From: Ignavibacteriota bacterium | GTDB taxonomy: Bacteria > Bacteroidota > Ignavibacteria > Ignavibacteriales > Melioribacteraceae | Assembly: GCA_002698995.1 (NCBI GenBank) | Contig: PAAX01000012.1 | Coordinates: 1 to 64,000, forward strand | Direction of reading: 5' to 3' | DNA length: 64,000 bases | Part shown: in pieces, positions 57,417 through 64,000 of the stretch | How the letters are laid out: every line of letters begins with the position of its first letter | How positions within the stretch are numbered: the stretch's first letter is position 1 | Translations under genes and position numbers: made by a program | The notes under the pieces: model-generated | Told to the model about the DNA's origin: nothing | Databases searched by the model: none | Seen by the model: the letters and a program-made list of their open reading frames with translations, nothing else

Positions 57417-57710
57417 ATGAGAATTATTGCATTAAAAACTATTAAAGACTTTTGGAAAAAACATTCGGATTCTGAACAACAATTAAAAGCTTGGTACGAT
57501 GAGGTAATTAAGTCTGAATGGAATAAATTTGATGATATTTTAAAAGATTTTCCAAATGCCAGAATAATTAAAAACAATAGAATTATTTTTAATATCAAAG
57601 GAAATAATTATAGACTTATAGTTGCAGTTAAATTCGAATTTAAGATTGTATATATCAGATTTATTGGAACACATGCTCAATATAACAAAATTAAAGCCGA
57701 GGAAATTTAG
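57417..57710 (+). CDS. higB: HigB-type mRNA interferase toxin
   Basis: 97 residues of the HigB branch of the RelE superfamily: LKTIKDFWKKHSDSEQQLKAW, NNRIIFNIKGNNYRLIVAVKF and YIRFIGTHAQYNKI are hallmarks. It cleaves mRNA on the ribosome. The antitoxin gene starts at the very next base. The toxin-first order is typical for hig loci. Confidence 0.93.
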   Translation: MRIIALKTIKDFWKKHSDSEQQLKAWYDEVIKSEWNKFDDILKDFPNARIIKNNRIIFNIKGNNYRLIVAVKFEFKIVYIRFIGTHAQYNKIKAEEI

Positions 57711-58061
57711 ATGAACATAAAACCGATAAAGAACGAAAAAGATTATTTGGAAGCACTAAAAACAATAGATATTCTTTGGAATTCTAAACCCAATACTCCA
57801 AATGGAGATAAACTGGATGTATTAGTAACATTAGTTGAAGCTTACGAAAAGAAAAAATATCCTATTGAAGCACCCGATCCAATAGAAGCAATTAAATTTA
57901 GAATGGAGCAGATGGGTTTAACTCAAAACGATCTTGCAGAAGCCATGGGTGGAAAAAATAGAGTTTCTGAAGTTCTAAACAGAAAAAGACGTCTCACAAT
58001 TAAAATGGCAAGAGAACTTCATAAAAAATTTAATATTCCAGCAGAATCACTTCTGGCTTAG
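57711..58061 (+). CDS. higA: HigA-type antitoxin with Xre helix-turn-helix
   Basis: 116 residues. N-terminal toxin-binding part, C-terminal helix-turn-helix (MGLTQNDLAEAMGGKNRVSE, RRLTIKMARELHKKFNIP). It neutralises HigB and should bind the palindrome at 57385-57401. Directly joined to higB and flanked by the 203-bp direct repeats. Confidence 0.93.
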   Translation: MNIKPIKNEKDYLEALKTIDILWNSKPNTPNGDKLDVLVTLVEAYEKKKYPIEAPDPIEAIKFRMEQMGLTQNDLAEAMGGKNRVSEVLNRKRRLTIKMARELHKKFNIPAESLLA

Positions 58062-58102
58062 CATTTCCAACGACAAAACAGACAAGAATTTCTAAACATA
58101 GA

Positions 58103-58150
58103 AGCCGGTATTGGTTTCAAAAAGAAAAACCAAACTGGGATACCGGAATC
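58103..58150. repeat. hairpin repeat with variable tip
   Basis: GCCGGTAT ... ATACCGGAATC base stem; the tip TTGGTTT/AAACCAA is unique and self-complementary. It abuts the right 203-bp repeat. Confidence 0.7.
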
Positions 58151-58345
58151 TATCATTCCAAGACAGTAATCCAAAATTAAAGAATAATTGTCATTCCGGC
58201 TGAGCGAAGCGAATGCCGGAATCTCAAAACACAGATGCCGGTATTCCAACACAAATCCAAATTAGTCTATGCGGGAACCGGCATGACGTAATAGCATTCT
58301 TATACCGAACGGCATTTGTAGAGACGTAGCGCCGCTACGTCTCTA
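58143..58345 (+). repeat. 203-bp direct repeat, right copy
   Basis: Right partner of 57076-57278, offset 1067 bases, same internal order of three hairpins. Its last hairpin (58317-58347) is a nearly perfect palindrome TGTAGAGACGTAGCG/CGCTACGTCTCTACA. Confidence 0.9.
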
Positions 58346-58479
58346 CAGAATAAAAAATACAAAAACAATAACACACTTGCTCATCTTAAAATCAAACCAT
58401 ATATTTCAAACTGAATAAAATGATATGTTAATCATTTCGTTATGATTTAGAAGTTCTGTTAAAATAAAAATTCATAAAC

Positions 58480-58507
58480 GTAGGGACAAGTCGCGACTTG
58501 TCCCTAC
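58480..58507. repeat. perfect 28-bp palindrome, GTAGGGACA family
   Basis: Starts GTAGGGACAAGTCG and is exactly self-complementary. It lies 40 bases before the first lipoprotein of the tandem pair. It shares its base stem with copies at 59656 and 60811. The rest of 58346-58547 shows no gene. Confidence 0.9.
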
Positions 58508-58547
58508 AGCAATAACAGTTAAAAATAATTGTTCTGGAAACCACATT

Positions 58548-59588
58548 ATGAAAAAACTAATTCTCTCAATAATACTCCTTTTAATAATTATAACAATCTC
58601 ATGTGAATCACCAACAGAAATTATTGATAATACCCAACCTGGAAGAAGAGATTATGTTTGGACTGTTGATACATTAGATCCTGGACCTGGCAATGCCACA
58701 TCCATGTTTGAAATGTGGGGTTCATCCCCAACTGATATTTGGTTGGTTGGAAGTGGTTATTCAATGAAACATGCCATTTGGCATTATGACGGAATAGAAT
58801 GGAAAAATGTAGTTCCAGATGAGAATATAGCATGTCTCGGATTATGGGGATTTGCACAAAATGACATATGGATGGGCACAAACAACAGCCAAATATGGCA
58901 TTTTGATGGTTCTAAATGGAGAAAATTTGGAACTTATCCATATAAAGATTTCGATGAAGTTTATATTGAGAGAATACATGGGCAAAGACCGGATGATATA
59001 TATGCTGTTGGATATGCTGGTAAAAATAATGGAAGTTACACCGCAGTCATAATGCACTATAATGGAAGCCGATGGAAATATGAAGAATTTGTGGCGGTGG
59101 AAGAAATTTTTGGTAATGTAGTTGTAGATAGAAATACTAATATACCTATTATACGTTCATTAGATTTTAATTCGACTGATCAACGTAATGTAATTTATAA
59201 ATATCAAAATAGTACCTTGACGGAATTATATAGAGGAGGAGATAAAATCAGTTTGGGGAATATTGCCGGAAAAGCAATAATAGTTATTGATAAAGTAGGG
59301 AAACTTAAAGATAAAACACTATATAGTTTTAATGGCACTAGTTTAGTTAAATATAAAGATTTTCCTTATATGAATTTTGTTGGTAATGTAACTGGCAGAA
59401 ACATAAATGACATTTTTTGTAGTACAAGTGAATGGCACTTGGGACATTATAATGGAACTGATTTGAAAGATTTAATACAAACAAATGTTAGTATCGCCAG
59501 AATTATTTTATTTGAGAAGGATGTATTTGTTTGGGGACGTGATGTTGATATAAATAAAGATAAAATATTTCATGGAAGATTAGATTAG
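58548..59588 (+). CDS. beta-propeller-like lipoprotein, tandem copy 1
   Basis: 346 residues: lipoprotein signal (MKKLILSIILLLIIITIS, then C), followed by repeats of the type WGSSPTDIWLVGSG...IWHYDGIEWKNV, which probably form a beta-propeller. Related to the next gene over the full length; signal peptides are nearly identical, while the mature parts diverge. The upstream 50 bases, including the hairpin and the TCTGGAAACCACATT leader, are also duplicated. Surface-exposed; function unknown. Confidence 0.75.
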   Translation: MKKLILSIILLLIIITISCESPTEIIDNTQPGRRDYVWTVDTLDPGPGNATSMFEMWGSSPTDIWLVGSGYSMKHAIWHYDGIEWKNVVPDENIACLGLWGFAQNDIWMGTNNSQIWHFDGSKWRKFGTYPYKDFDEVYIERIHGQRPDDIYAVGYAGKNNGSYTAVIMHYNGSRWKYEEFVAVEEIFGNVVVDRNTNIPIIRSLDFNSTDQRNVIYKYQNSTLTELYRGGDKISLGNIAGKAIIVIDKVGKLKDKTLYSFNGTSLVKYKDFPYMNFVGNVTGRNINDIFCSTSEWHLGHYNGTDLKDLIQTNVSIARIILFEKDVFVWGRDVDINKDKIFHGRLD

Positions 59589-59655
59589 AATAAAAGTTAA
59601 AGATATAACTGTTTGGTAAAAGTAAAATGATAATATCAACGAAAAATTTATAAAC

Positions 59656-59701
59656 GTAGGGACAACTCATGTTTACCCGCCGTGGCGGGAGTTGTCCCTA
59701 C
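59656..59701. repeat. hairpin repeat, GTAGGGACA family, nested tip
   Basis: Arms GTAGGGACAACTC (59656-59668) and GAGTTGTCCCTAC (59689-59701). The tip contains CCCGCC-GT-GGCGGG, the same module seen in the nested repeat at 57025. It lies 40 bases before lipoprotein copy 2. Confidence 0.85.
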
Positions 59702-59741
59702 AGCAATAACAGCTAAAAATAATTTTTCTGGAAACCACATT

Positions 59742-60782
59742 ATGAAAAAACTAATTCTCTCAATAATACTCCTTTTAATAATTTTAACAATCTCATGTGA
59801 TTCACCAACTGAAGCTATTGATAACTCTCAACCCGGACGAAGAGATTATGTTTGGAGTGTTGATACTGTAAAAATAGAGTTTAATTTATTACAGAAGTTA
59901 TCCGGAGTTGCACCAAATGATATTTGGGCTGTGGGACCTGGCGGAGGACTTGATAAAACCATCTGGCATTTTGATGGTGTAAATTGGTCAACTGATGGAA
60001 AATCAAGAGGGATTTCTCCTCTAACGGTATTTGCCTTTTCCAAAAATGATGTGTGGATAGCTGGATATGAAGGGATAATTTGGCATTATGATGGAAATAA
60101 TTGGAAAGAAAGTTTGAATTATAAAGTTGCTAATCATGATATATCCTTTGCTGATATTTGGGGAGAATCACCAAATAATATCTACGCTGTGGGAGTATCT
60201 ATTTATGACGGAATCAGTAAATCCATAATATTTAGATATGATGGGCAAAATTGGAAAAGTAACATTTTTCATGACTATAATTACCAATTCCATAGAATCA
60301 GAAAAGATATTAATGGAAATGGTAATTATTATATACTTGGATATGCTATTAGCAATTCACCTAATGAGGAATATTATAATGACATTGGAATTTTTGAATA
60401 TGATGGAGAGTCAAGCTTGAATATTTTTTATAAGGAGACATTCAATATTGAAAATTTTGCAGACGTAAGAAATTTTAATGATAAAACATATTTAAGGATT
60501 GGGAGAAAAATATATTCCAATTATCCGAGAAAAGAAATATTACAGGATAATAAACCAAATACAGGTGGACAGATCTGGGGAAGAAATGAAAAGGATATTT
60601 TTCTTCGAATGCAGGATGGGATCGCTCATTATAACGGAACAGATATAGAATATATATATCGGTTTGAAAATAGCACTTCAATATCAATTACAGATGCTGT
60701 AATATTTGAAAATGAAATCGTTTTTTTAGCGATGGATTTGCAAAATAATCAAAACTTGATCCTAAGAGGTGCTTTAGAATAA
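59742..60782 (+). CDS. beta-propeller-like lipoprotein, tandem copy 2
   Basis: 346 residues, paralogue of the preceding gene: identical signal peptide apart from a few residues, SRPGRRDYVW-like junction (QPGRRDYVWSVD), repeats SGVAPNDIWAVGPG...IWHFDGVNWS and FSKNDVWIAGYEG...IWHYDGNNWK. A longer frame from a GTG at 59682 exists, but it runs through the hairpin repeat, so ATG 59742 is the start. Conservation is highest from the hairpin through the signal peptide. Confidence 0.75.
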   Translation: MKKLILSIILLLIILTISCDSPTEAIDNSQPGRRDYVWSVDTVKIEFNLLQKLSGVAPNDIWAVGPGGGLDKTIWHFDGVNWSTDGKSRGISPLTVFAFSKNDVWIAGYEGIIWHYDGNNWKESLNYKVANHDISFADIWGESPNNIYAVGVSIYDGISKSIIFRYDGQNWKSNIFHDYNYQFHRIRKDINGNGNYYILGYAISNSPNEEYYNDIGIFEYDGESSLNIFYKETFNIENFADVRNFNDKTYLRIGRKIYSNYPRKEILQDNKPNTGGQIWGRNEKDIFLRMQDGIAHYNGTDIEYIYRFENSTSISITDAVIFENEIVFLAMDLQNNQNLILRGALE

Positions 60783-60810
60783 TCTCAAAACGCAAAATAA
60801 ACATATACCA

Positions 60811-60848
60811 GTGGGGGACGAAATCCGCCGCGACGGATCGTCCCCTAC
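60811..60848. repeat. hairpin repeat, third GTAGGGACA-like copy
   Basis: Arms GTGGGGGACGA (60811-60821) and TCGTCCCCTAC (60838-60848, one G-T pair) with an inner ATCCG/CGGAT. It follows the second lipoprotein and precedes the SIR2-like gene. Confidence 0.8.
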
Positions 60849-60952
60849 AGAAGTTAAAGGTTTATATCAACAAATAACACCTTAACAATAATTTCTCTCC
60901 TCGTTTAAGTTGATCAACATCAGTATATTTGAAGTAATAAAAATCAGTTATC

Positions 60953-62080
60953 ATGTTAGAAAATCAAATATTTCTAAAATATCCGCCAAATCGAGATGTT
61001 GTATTTGTGCTTGGTGCCGGCGCATCTCACCCCGATGGAGTTCCTCTGCAAAATGATCTTCTTCCTATGCTTTTATCGGGAGAAATAAACGAATTGAATA
61101 ATTCATTTATCGGCAATGAAGTAATCAATTTCATTAAGGAAAATTTTTACTATAAGGCAGGTAAATCAAACTATCCAAGATTAGAAGCGGTGTTTGGTTT
61201 TCTGGATTATTTTATTCAGCATGATGAATCATTAAATGCACATTACACAACCACAAAACTGATTGAAATAAAAGAATACTTAATAAAGGTAATTCATTAT
61301 TTAGTCGATTTACGGACGGATAAAAGAAGTCCTTATTACCATTTATTCTGGGAACTGATTTTTAAGTACAATTCCAATATTTCAGTTCTTACAATGAACT
61401 ACGATACACTTTTAGAACAAGCGTTTGAGGATTTTTATCAGACCAAAGGTTATATAGATTACAGAATTCATTTTATGAATTATGAATCTACTGCAGCCGG
61501 AAAGCATAAACTTACCAAATGGATAAACGCAAGCGAACCAGTAATATTTACCGGAAACATTGAACCTGTTCCAATAAAAATTATTAAACTTCACGGAAGC
61601 TTGAATTGGAAATACTGTAACTGCTGCAACCAAGTTTTAATAACTCCTTGGGATAGAAAAATAGATTTAAATAAAGGAAAATTTCTTGGTTATACTTATC
61701 CGGATAAACAAGAATACGAATATGCTTGTCCCCTTGATAATACTGACTTTAACACACTTATTATTCCCCCCACATATTTAAAGACATTGGTTCATCCAAT
61801 AATTTCACAGTTAATTAGAGAATCTTCAAGAGAAATAAGATCAGCAAAAAAAATTGTCTTTTTAGGATATTCTCTTTCCAACTCCGACATTCACATAAAA
61901 GCACTGTTCAAAAAGCATCTTCAAAAGGGTACGGAAATTGTGGTTATAAATCCGGTATTCAGAAAAAGCCAGTTAAATAATTACAAAGCTTTATCGGAAA
62001 ATGTGAAATTCTTGGAAATCGGTTTCGAAGAATCATTAAAAGATGAAGCAATGTTTAAGGAGCTTTTAACAATATCTTAA
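60953..62080 (+). CDS. SIR2-fold protein (SIR2-like, possible NAD-consuming effector)
   Basis: 375 residues of the SIR2-like fold: VFVLGAGASHPDGVP (GAGAS 21-25) for NAD binding, TMNYDTLLE (Asn149, Asp151), KLHGSLNW (His214), a cysteine group (222, 224, 225 and 259) that may bind zinc, and C-terminal FLGYSLSNSDIHI (303-315). These are the motifs of bacterial SIR2 domains found in antiphage NADases. No partner domain is fused; a PadR regulator follows 42 nt later. Defence role is inferred; a deacetylase role is less likely. Confidence 0.8.
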   Translation: MLENQIFLKYPPNRDVVFVLGAGASHPDGVPLQNDLLPMLLSGEINELNNSFIGNEVINFIKENFYYKAGKSNYPRLEAVFGFLDYFIQHDESLNAHYTTTKLIEIKEYLIKVIHYLVDLRTDKRSPYYHLFWELIFKYNSNISVLTMNYDTLLEQAFEDFYQTKGYIDYRIHFMNYESTAAGKHKLTKWINASEPVIFTGNIEPVPIKIIKLHGSLNWKYCNCCNQVLITPWDRKIDLNKGKFLGYTYPDKQEYEYACPLDNTDFNTLIIPPTYLKTLVHPIISQLIRESSREIRSAKKIVFLGYSLSNSDIHIKALFKKHLQKGTEIVVINPVFRKSQLNNYKALSENVKFLEIGFEESLKDEAMFKELLTIS

Positions 62081-62122
62081 ATTGATAAATAAAAACAAAA
62101 GAACTATTTTAAGATACATTAG

Positions 62123-62728
62123 ATGTTAATTGAAGAATATATTTTGCTTCCAAAACTTTCTACATTAATATTGGGGATTTTAGCTGAGCAGGAGATAAGT
62201 CCTTACCAGTTAAATAAACTTCTCAAAGATCTTGATACAAAGAAATGGTTTCCTATTGCCGAATCCACAGTTTATGCAACAGTAACAAAACTAAAAAGCA
62301 AAGGCTTAATTGAAGGAAGAAAAGAGAGATTAGGAAAACTTCCGGAAAGAACAATTTACAGAATAACAACAAAAGGGGAAGAGGAATTTAAATCCGCTGT
62401 ATCAAATTATTTTGATAGAATGGATTCCGACACATCCCGATTTGATATTGCAATTTTACTTATGCATAATCTTGATTCAAATGAAATTCAAAAAAGATTA
62501 AAGAAAAAACTGGAGATGCTGGAATCGAATTATTATGATATAAGAAAACAGCTTTTATCTTTGGAGAGTGAGAGACACAAAGTTGGATTTACTACGATTG
62601 CAATGTTAAAACATCGTCTGCATAAAATAGAAGCAGAGATAAAAACAATAAAAGAAATAATCAAAGAACTAAACACCACAAAAAACTCATCCCAGCAGCA
62701 TCCGTTTGATTTTAGAATGAATAACTAA
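62123..62728 (+). CDS. PadR-family transcriptional regulator
   Basis: 201 residues: N-terminal winged helix of PadR type (LSTLILGILAEQEISPYQLN, STVYATVTKLKSKGLIEGR, RTIYRITTKGEEEF) and a C-terminal coiled dimerisation region (VirR/PadR-C type). It likely represses nearby or transport genes in response to a small molecule. The ligand is unknown. Confidence 0.9.
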   Translation: MLIEEYILLPKLSTLILGILAEQEISPYQLNKLLKDLDTKKWFPIAESTVYATVTKLKSKGLIEGRKERLGKLPERTIYRITTKGEEEFKSAVSNYFDRMDSDTSRFDIAILLMHNLDSNEIQKRLKKKLEMLESNYYDIRKQLLSLESERHKVGFTTIAMLKHRLHKIEAEIKTIKEIIKELNTTKNSSQQHPFDFRMNN

Positions 62729-62800
62729 AGAAAGTCCCGCAAGGTTGAACTAAACCAAAATAAAGACTATATTTTAGTCTAAGTAAGTTAGGAATTTAAA

Positions 62801-63097
62801 ATGAAATTTAGTGAATCAATAAAACCGATAAGTTATTTAAAGACTCATGCTTCTGAAGTAATTAGAGATGTTGCGGAAAATCAGAAAACGTTATTAATTA
62901 CTCATAACGGTGAAGCTAAAGTTATACTTCAAGATGTTAAGCTTTATGAAAAAACACAGGAAAGTATTGCATTATTAAAAATTCTGGCTTTAAGCGGAAA
63001 GGAAATAAAGCAAGGAAAATACAACCCGATTAATAAATCACTTAAAAATGTTAAAAAAAGAATAGCAGATTTTAAGAATGGACAGAAAGAAGTATAA
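62801..63097 (+). CDS. Phd/YefM-type antitoxin
   Basis: 98 residues: SIKPISYLKTHASEVIRDVAENQKTL and ITHNGEAKVILQDVKLYEK match the Phd/YefM DNA-binding domain, with a basic C-terminal tail for toxin binding. It overlaps the toxin gene by 20 nt, and both form a type II module. Confidence 0.92.
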   Translation: MKFSESIKPISYLKTHASEVIRDVAENQKTLLITHNGEAKVILQDVKLYEKTQESIALLKILALSGKEIKQGKYNPINKSLKNVKKRIADFKNGQKEV

Positions 63098-63413
63098 AGT
63101 TAATTTGGTGAAATCTGCAGAAGATGATTTAGTAGAAATTTATGAATACATCTTTATAAATGATTCCGAAGAAACCGCCGATAGAATTTATTTAAAACTG
63201 GAAGAAAAGATTTTATCACTGCAGAATTATCCCAATAGAGGACATGTTTCAGAAGAAATGAATTTGCTTGGTATCGATGATTTTCTGGAAATCAATTACA
63301 AGCCATACCGAATAATCTATCAAGTTATAAAAGATACAATTTTTGTGCGTTGTGTTTTAGATGGAAGAAGAGATTTACAAAGTCTTTTACAAGAAAGATT
63401 AATGAGAGAATAA
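63078..63413 (+). CDS. RelE/ParE-type toxin
   Basis: 111 residues of the ParE/RelE superfamily: VNLVKSAEDDLVEIYEYI, YPNRGHVSEEM, INYKPYRIIYQVIKDTIFV, VLDGRRDLQSLL. ParE members inhibit gyrase and RelE members cleave mRNA; ParE-like features (LDGRRDL end) favour the former. Overlaps the antitoxin gene by 20 nt. Confidence 0.92.
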   Translation: MDRKKYKVNLVKSAEDDLVEIYEYIFINDSEETADRIYLKLEEKILSLQNYPNRGHVSEEMNLLGIDDFLEINYKPYRIIYQVIKDTIFVRCVLDGRRDLQSLLQERLMRE

Positions 63414-63415
63414 AT

Positions 63416-64000
63416 CTAGCTGAACCGCTCTTTCAATTTAGAAGTATATCTTCTGCTTACATCAAAAGGTTCTTTTACCGATTTCAAATGTATTCTATAT
63501 GATTTTTGAAACCACTCCTCAATTCTTTCTACAAACTCAAGATTAACAATTGTTGATCTGTGTATTCTTGCAAATAAATTTTCGGGCAGACGAGCTTCCC
63601 ACTCCTTGATTGATTTGAATGTAATTCCCTTTTGATTATCACCGGTTTGAATTTCTGTGTAATCCCCCGCGGCAGAAATATAAATTATATTCTTAATTTT
63701 AATGAACTGAAGCTTGCTGTTAAGAGTAACTAAAAGTCTATCTGATTCTAAAAGTTTTTTTGAATTCTCGGCAGTAGAATCATTTTTACTTAATTCTTCA
63801 ATTCTCTCAATAGTCTCTTTTAAGCGTTTTGGATTAACAGGCTTTAATAAATAATCCAAAGCATTTACATCAAATGCTCTAATTGCATATTCATCAAAAG
63901 CAGTAACAAAAATTACTTTTGTTTTAATTGGGATACTGTTGATTAAATCAAATCCAGATTCCCCGGGCATTTGAATATCTAAAAAAACTAAATCGACACT
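63416..64000 (-). CDS. LytTR-family response regulator (partial, cut by window end)
   Basis: 195 residues visible, reading open to the window edge. Receiver domain with phospho-acceptor in VDLVFLDIQMPGESGFDL, then FVTAFDEYAIRAFDVNALDY and LLKPVN, linker, and LytTR DNA-binding domain (RLLVTLNSKLQFIKIKNIIY, ENLFARIHRSTIVNLEFVERI). An ATG inside (63970) is not the true start. A cognate membrane kinase probably lies just beyond the edge. Confidence 0.93.
   Translation of the reverse strand, partial: SVDLVFLDIQMPGESGFDLINSIPIKTKVIFVTAFDEYAIRAFDVNALDYLLKPVNPKRLKETIERIEELSKNDSTAENSKKLLESDRLLVTLNSKLQFIKIKNIIYISAAGDYTEIQTGDNQKGITFKSIKEWEARLPENLFARIHRSTIVNLEFVERIEEWFQKSYRIHLKSVKEPFDVSRRYTSKLKERFS

Noticed and set aside
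57401-57598. Minus-strand frame over higB
   Set aside because: Shadow of the HigB coding region; the higB operator sits at its end.
58058-58252. Minus-strand 64-codon frame in the repeat area
   Set aside because: It is read through hairpin repeats (PAFASLSRNDNYS-like products are typical of translated repeats), not a gene.
57025-58345. CRISPR-like array
   Set aside because: Repeated units are few, unevenly spaced and hairpin-forming, with no spacers of regular size and no cas genes.
59682-59741. N-terminal extension of lipoprotein copy 2
   Set aside because: It reads through the hairpin repeat; the signal peptide and paralogue comparison place the start at 59742.
60953-62728. Thoeris or other multi-gene SIR2 defence system
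   Set aside because: No TIR, helicase or pore-forming partner lies next to the SIR2 gene; only a PadR regulator follows.

Overview
The window looks like a low-GC genome of the Bacteroidota/Chlorobiota group, most likely Ignavibacteriota (Melioribacter/Ignavibacterium-like). The evidence is two secreted proteins with the type IX secretion (T9SS) C-terminal signature NYPNPFNP...YDI(L)GNE, many signal peptides ending in AQ, relaxed Bacteroidota-type lipoboxes, NrfAH-type nitrite ammonification and a CruF/CrtW carotenoid set. This assignment is inference from protein style, not from an rRNA gene; none is present.

Layout. 0-7.6 kb: a TonB-dependent receptor lacking its N-terminus, a translationally coupled carotenoid-tailoring operon (acyltransferase, glycosyltransferase, CruF hydratase, CrtW ketolase), a SPASM radical SAM protein, a membrane protein and a methyltransferase. 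7.9-16.6 kb: secreted and envelope proteins (two T9SS cargo proteins, a tricorn-like protease, an RlpA-like lipoprotein) and a DinB-family protein. 16.8-19.8 kb: a small lipoprotein/beta-barrel paralogue cluster on the minus strand, with a C9 tract at the start of the lipoprotein gene. 20.2-25.8 kb: nitrite ammonification (porin, NrfA, NrfH, NapH-like ferredoxin) divergent from an iron-sulfur protein, with a matching palindrome in front of each side. 25.8-32.4 kb: a B12 radical SAM protein, a two-component system, tRNA-Arg(CCT) with an overlapping GIY-YIG remnant, and a large hybrid kinase. 32.5-38.1 kb: an EVE/photolyase operon, an S9 peptidase and a DUF4282-like protein. 38.2-45.6 kb: a beta-barrel protein, then a run of minus-strand housekeeping genes (ATP-cone kinase, dNTPase, metalloprotease-like, asparaginase, epimerase, RtcB).

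The chromosome origin lies around dnaA. Genes diverge from it (minus to the left, plus to the right), DnaA-box clusters sit on both sides of dnaA, and the order dnaA-dnaN-recF-dciA-gyrB-gyrA follows. An MNT/HEPN toxin-antitoxin pair has been inserted between gyrB and gyrA. After a trans-sulfuration enzyme comes an accessory zone (57-63.4 kb): HigBA flanked by 203-bp direct repeats, two tandem paralogous lipoproteins each preceded by the same hairpin element, a SIR2-fold protein, a PadR regulator and a Phd/ParE pair. The window ends inside a LytTR response regulator.

The most unusual structural theme is a set of dispersed hairpin repeats. The base of the stem is conserved within a family, while the tip varies yet stays self-complementary, and some tips contain other hairpin modules. 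One such palindromic element sits in frame inside the T9SS sorting domain of a secreted protein. All calls are by reading sequence; no database search or folding was run.
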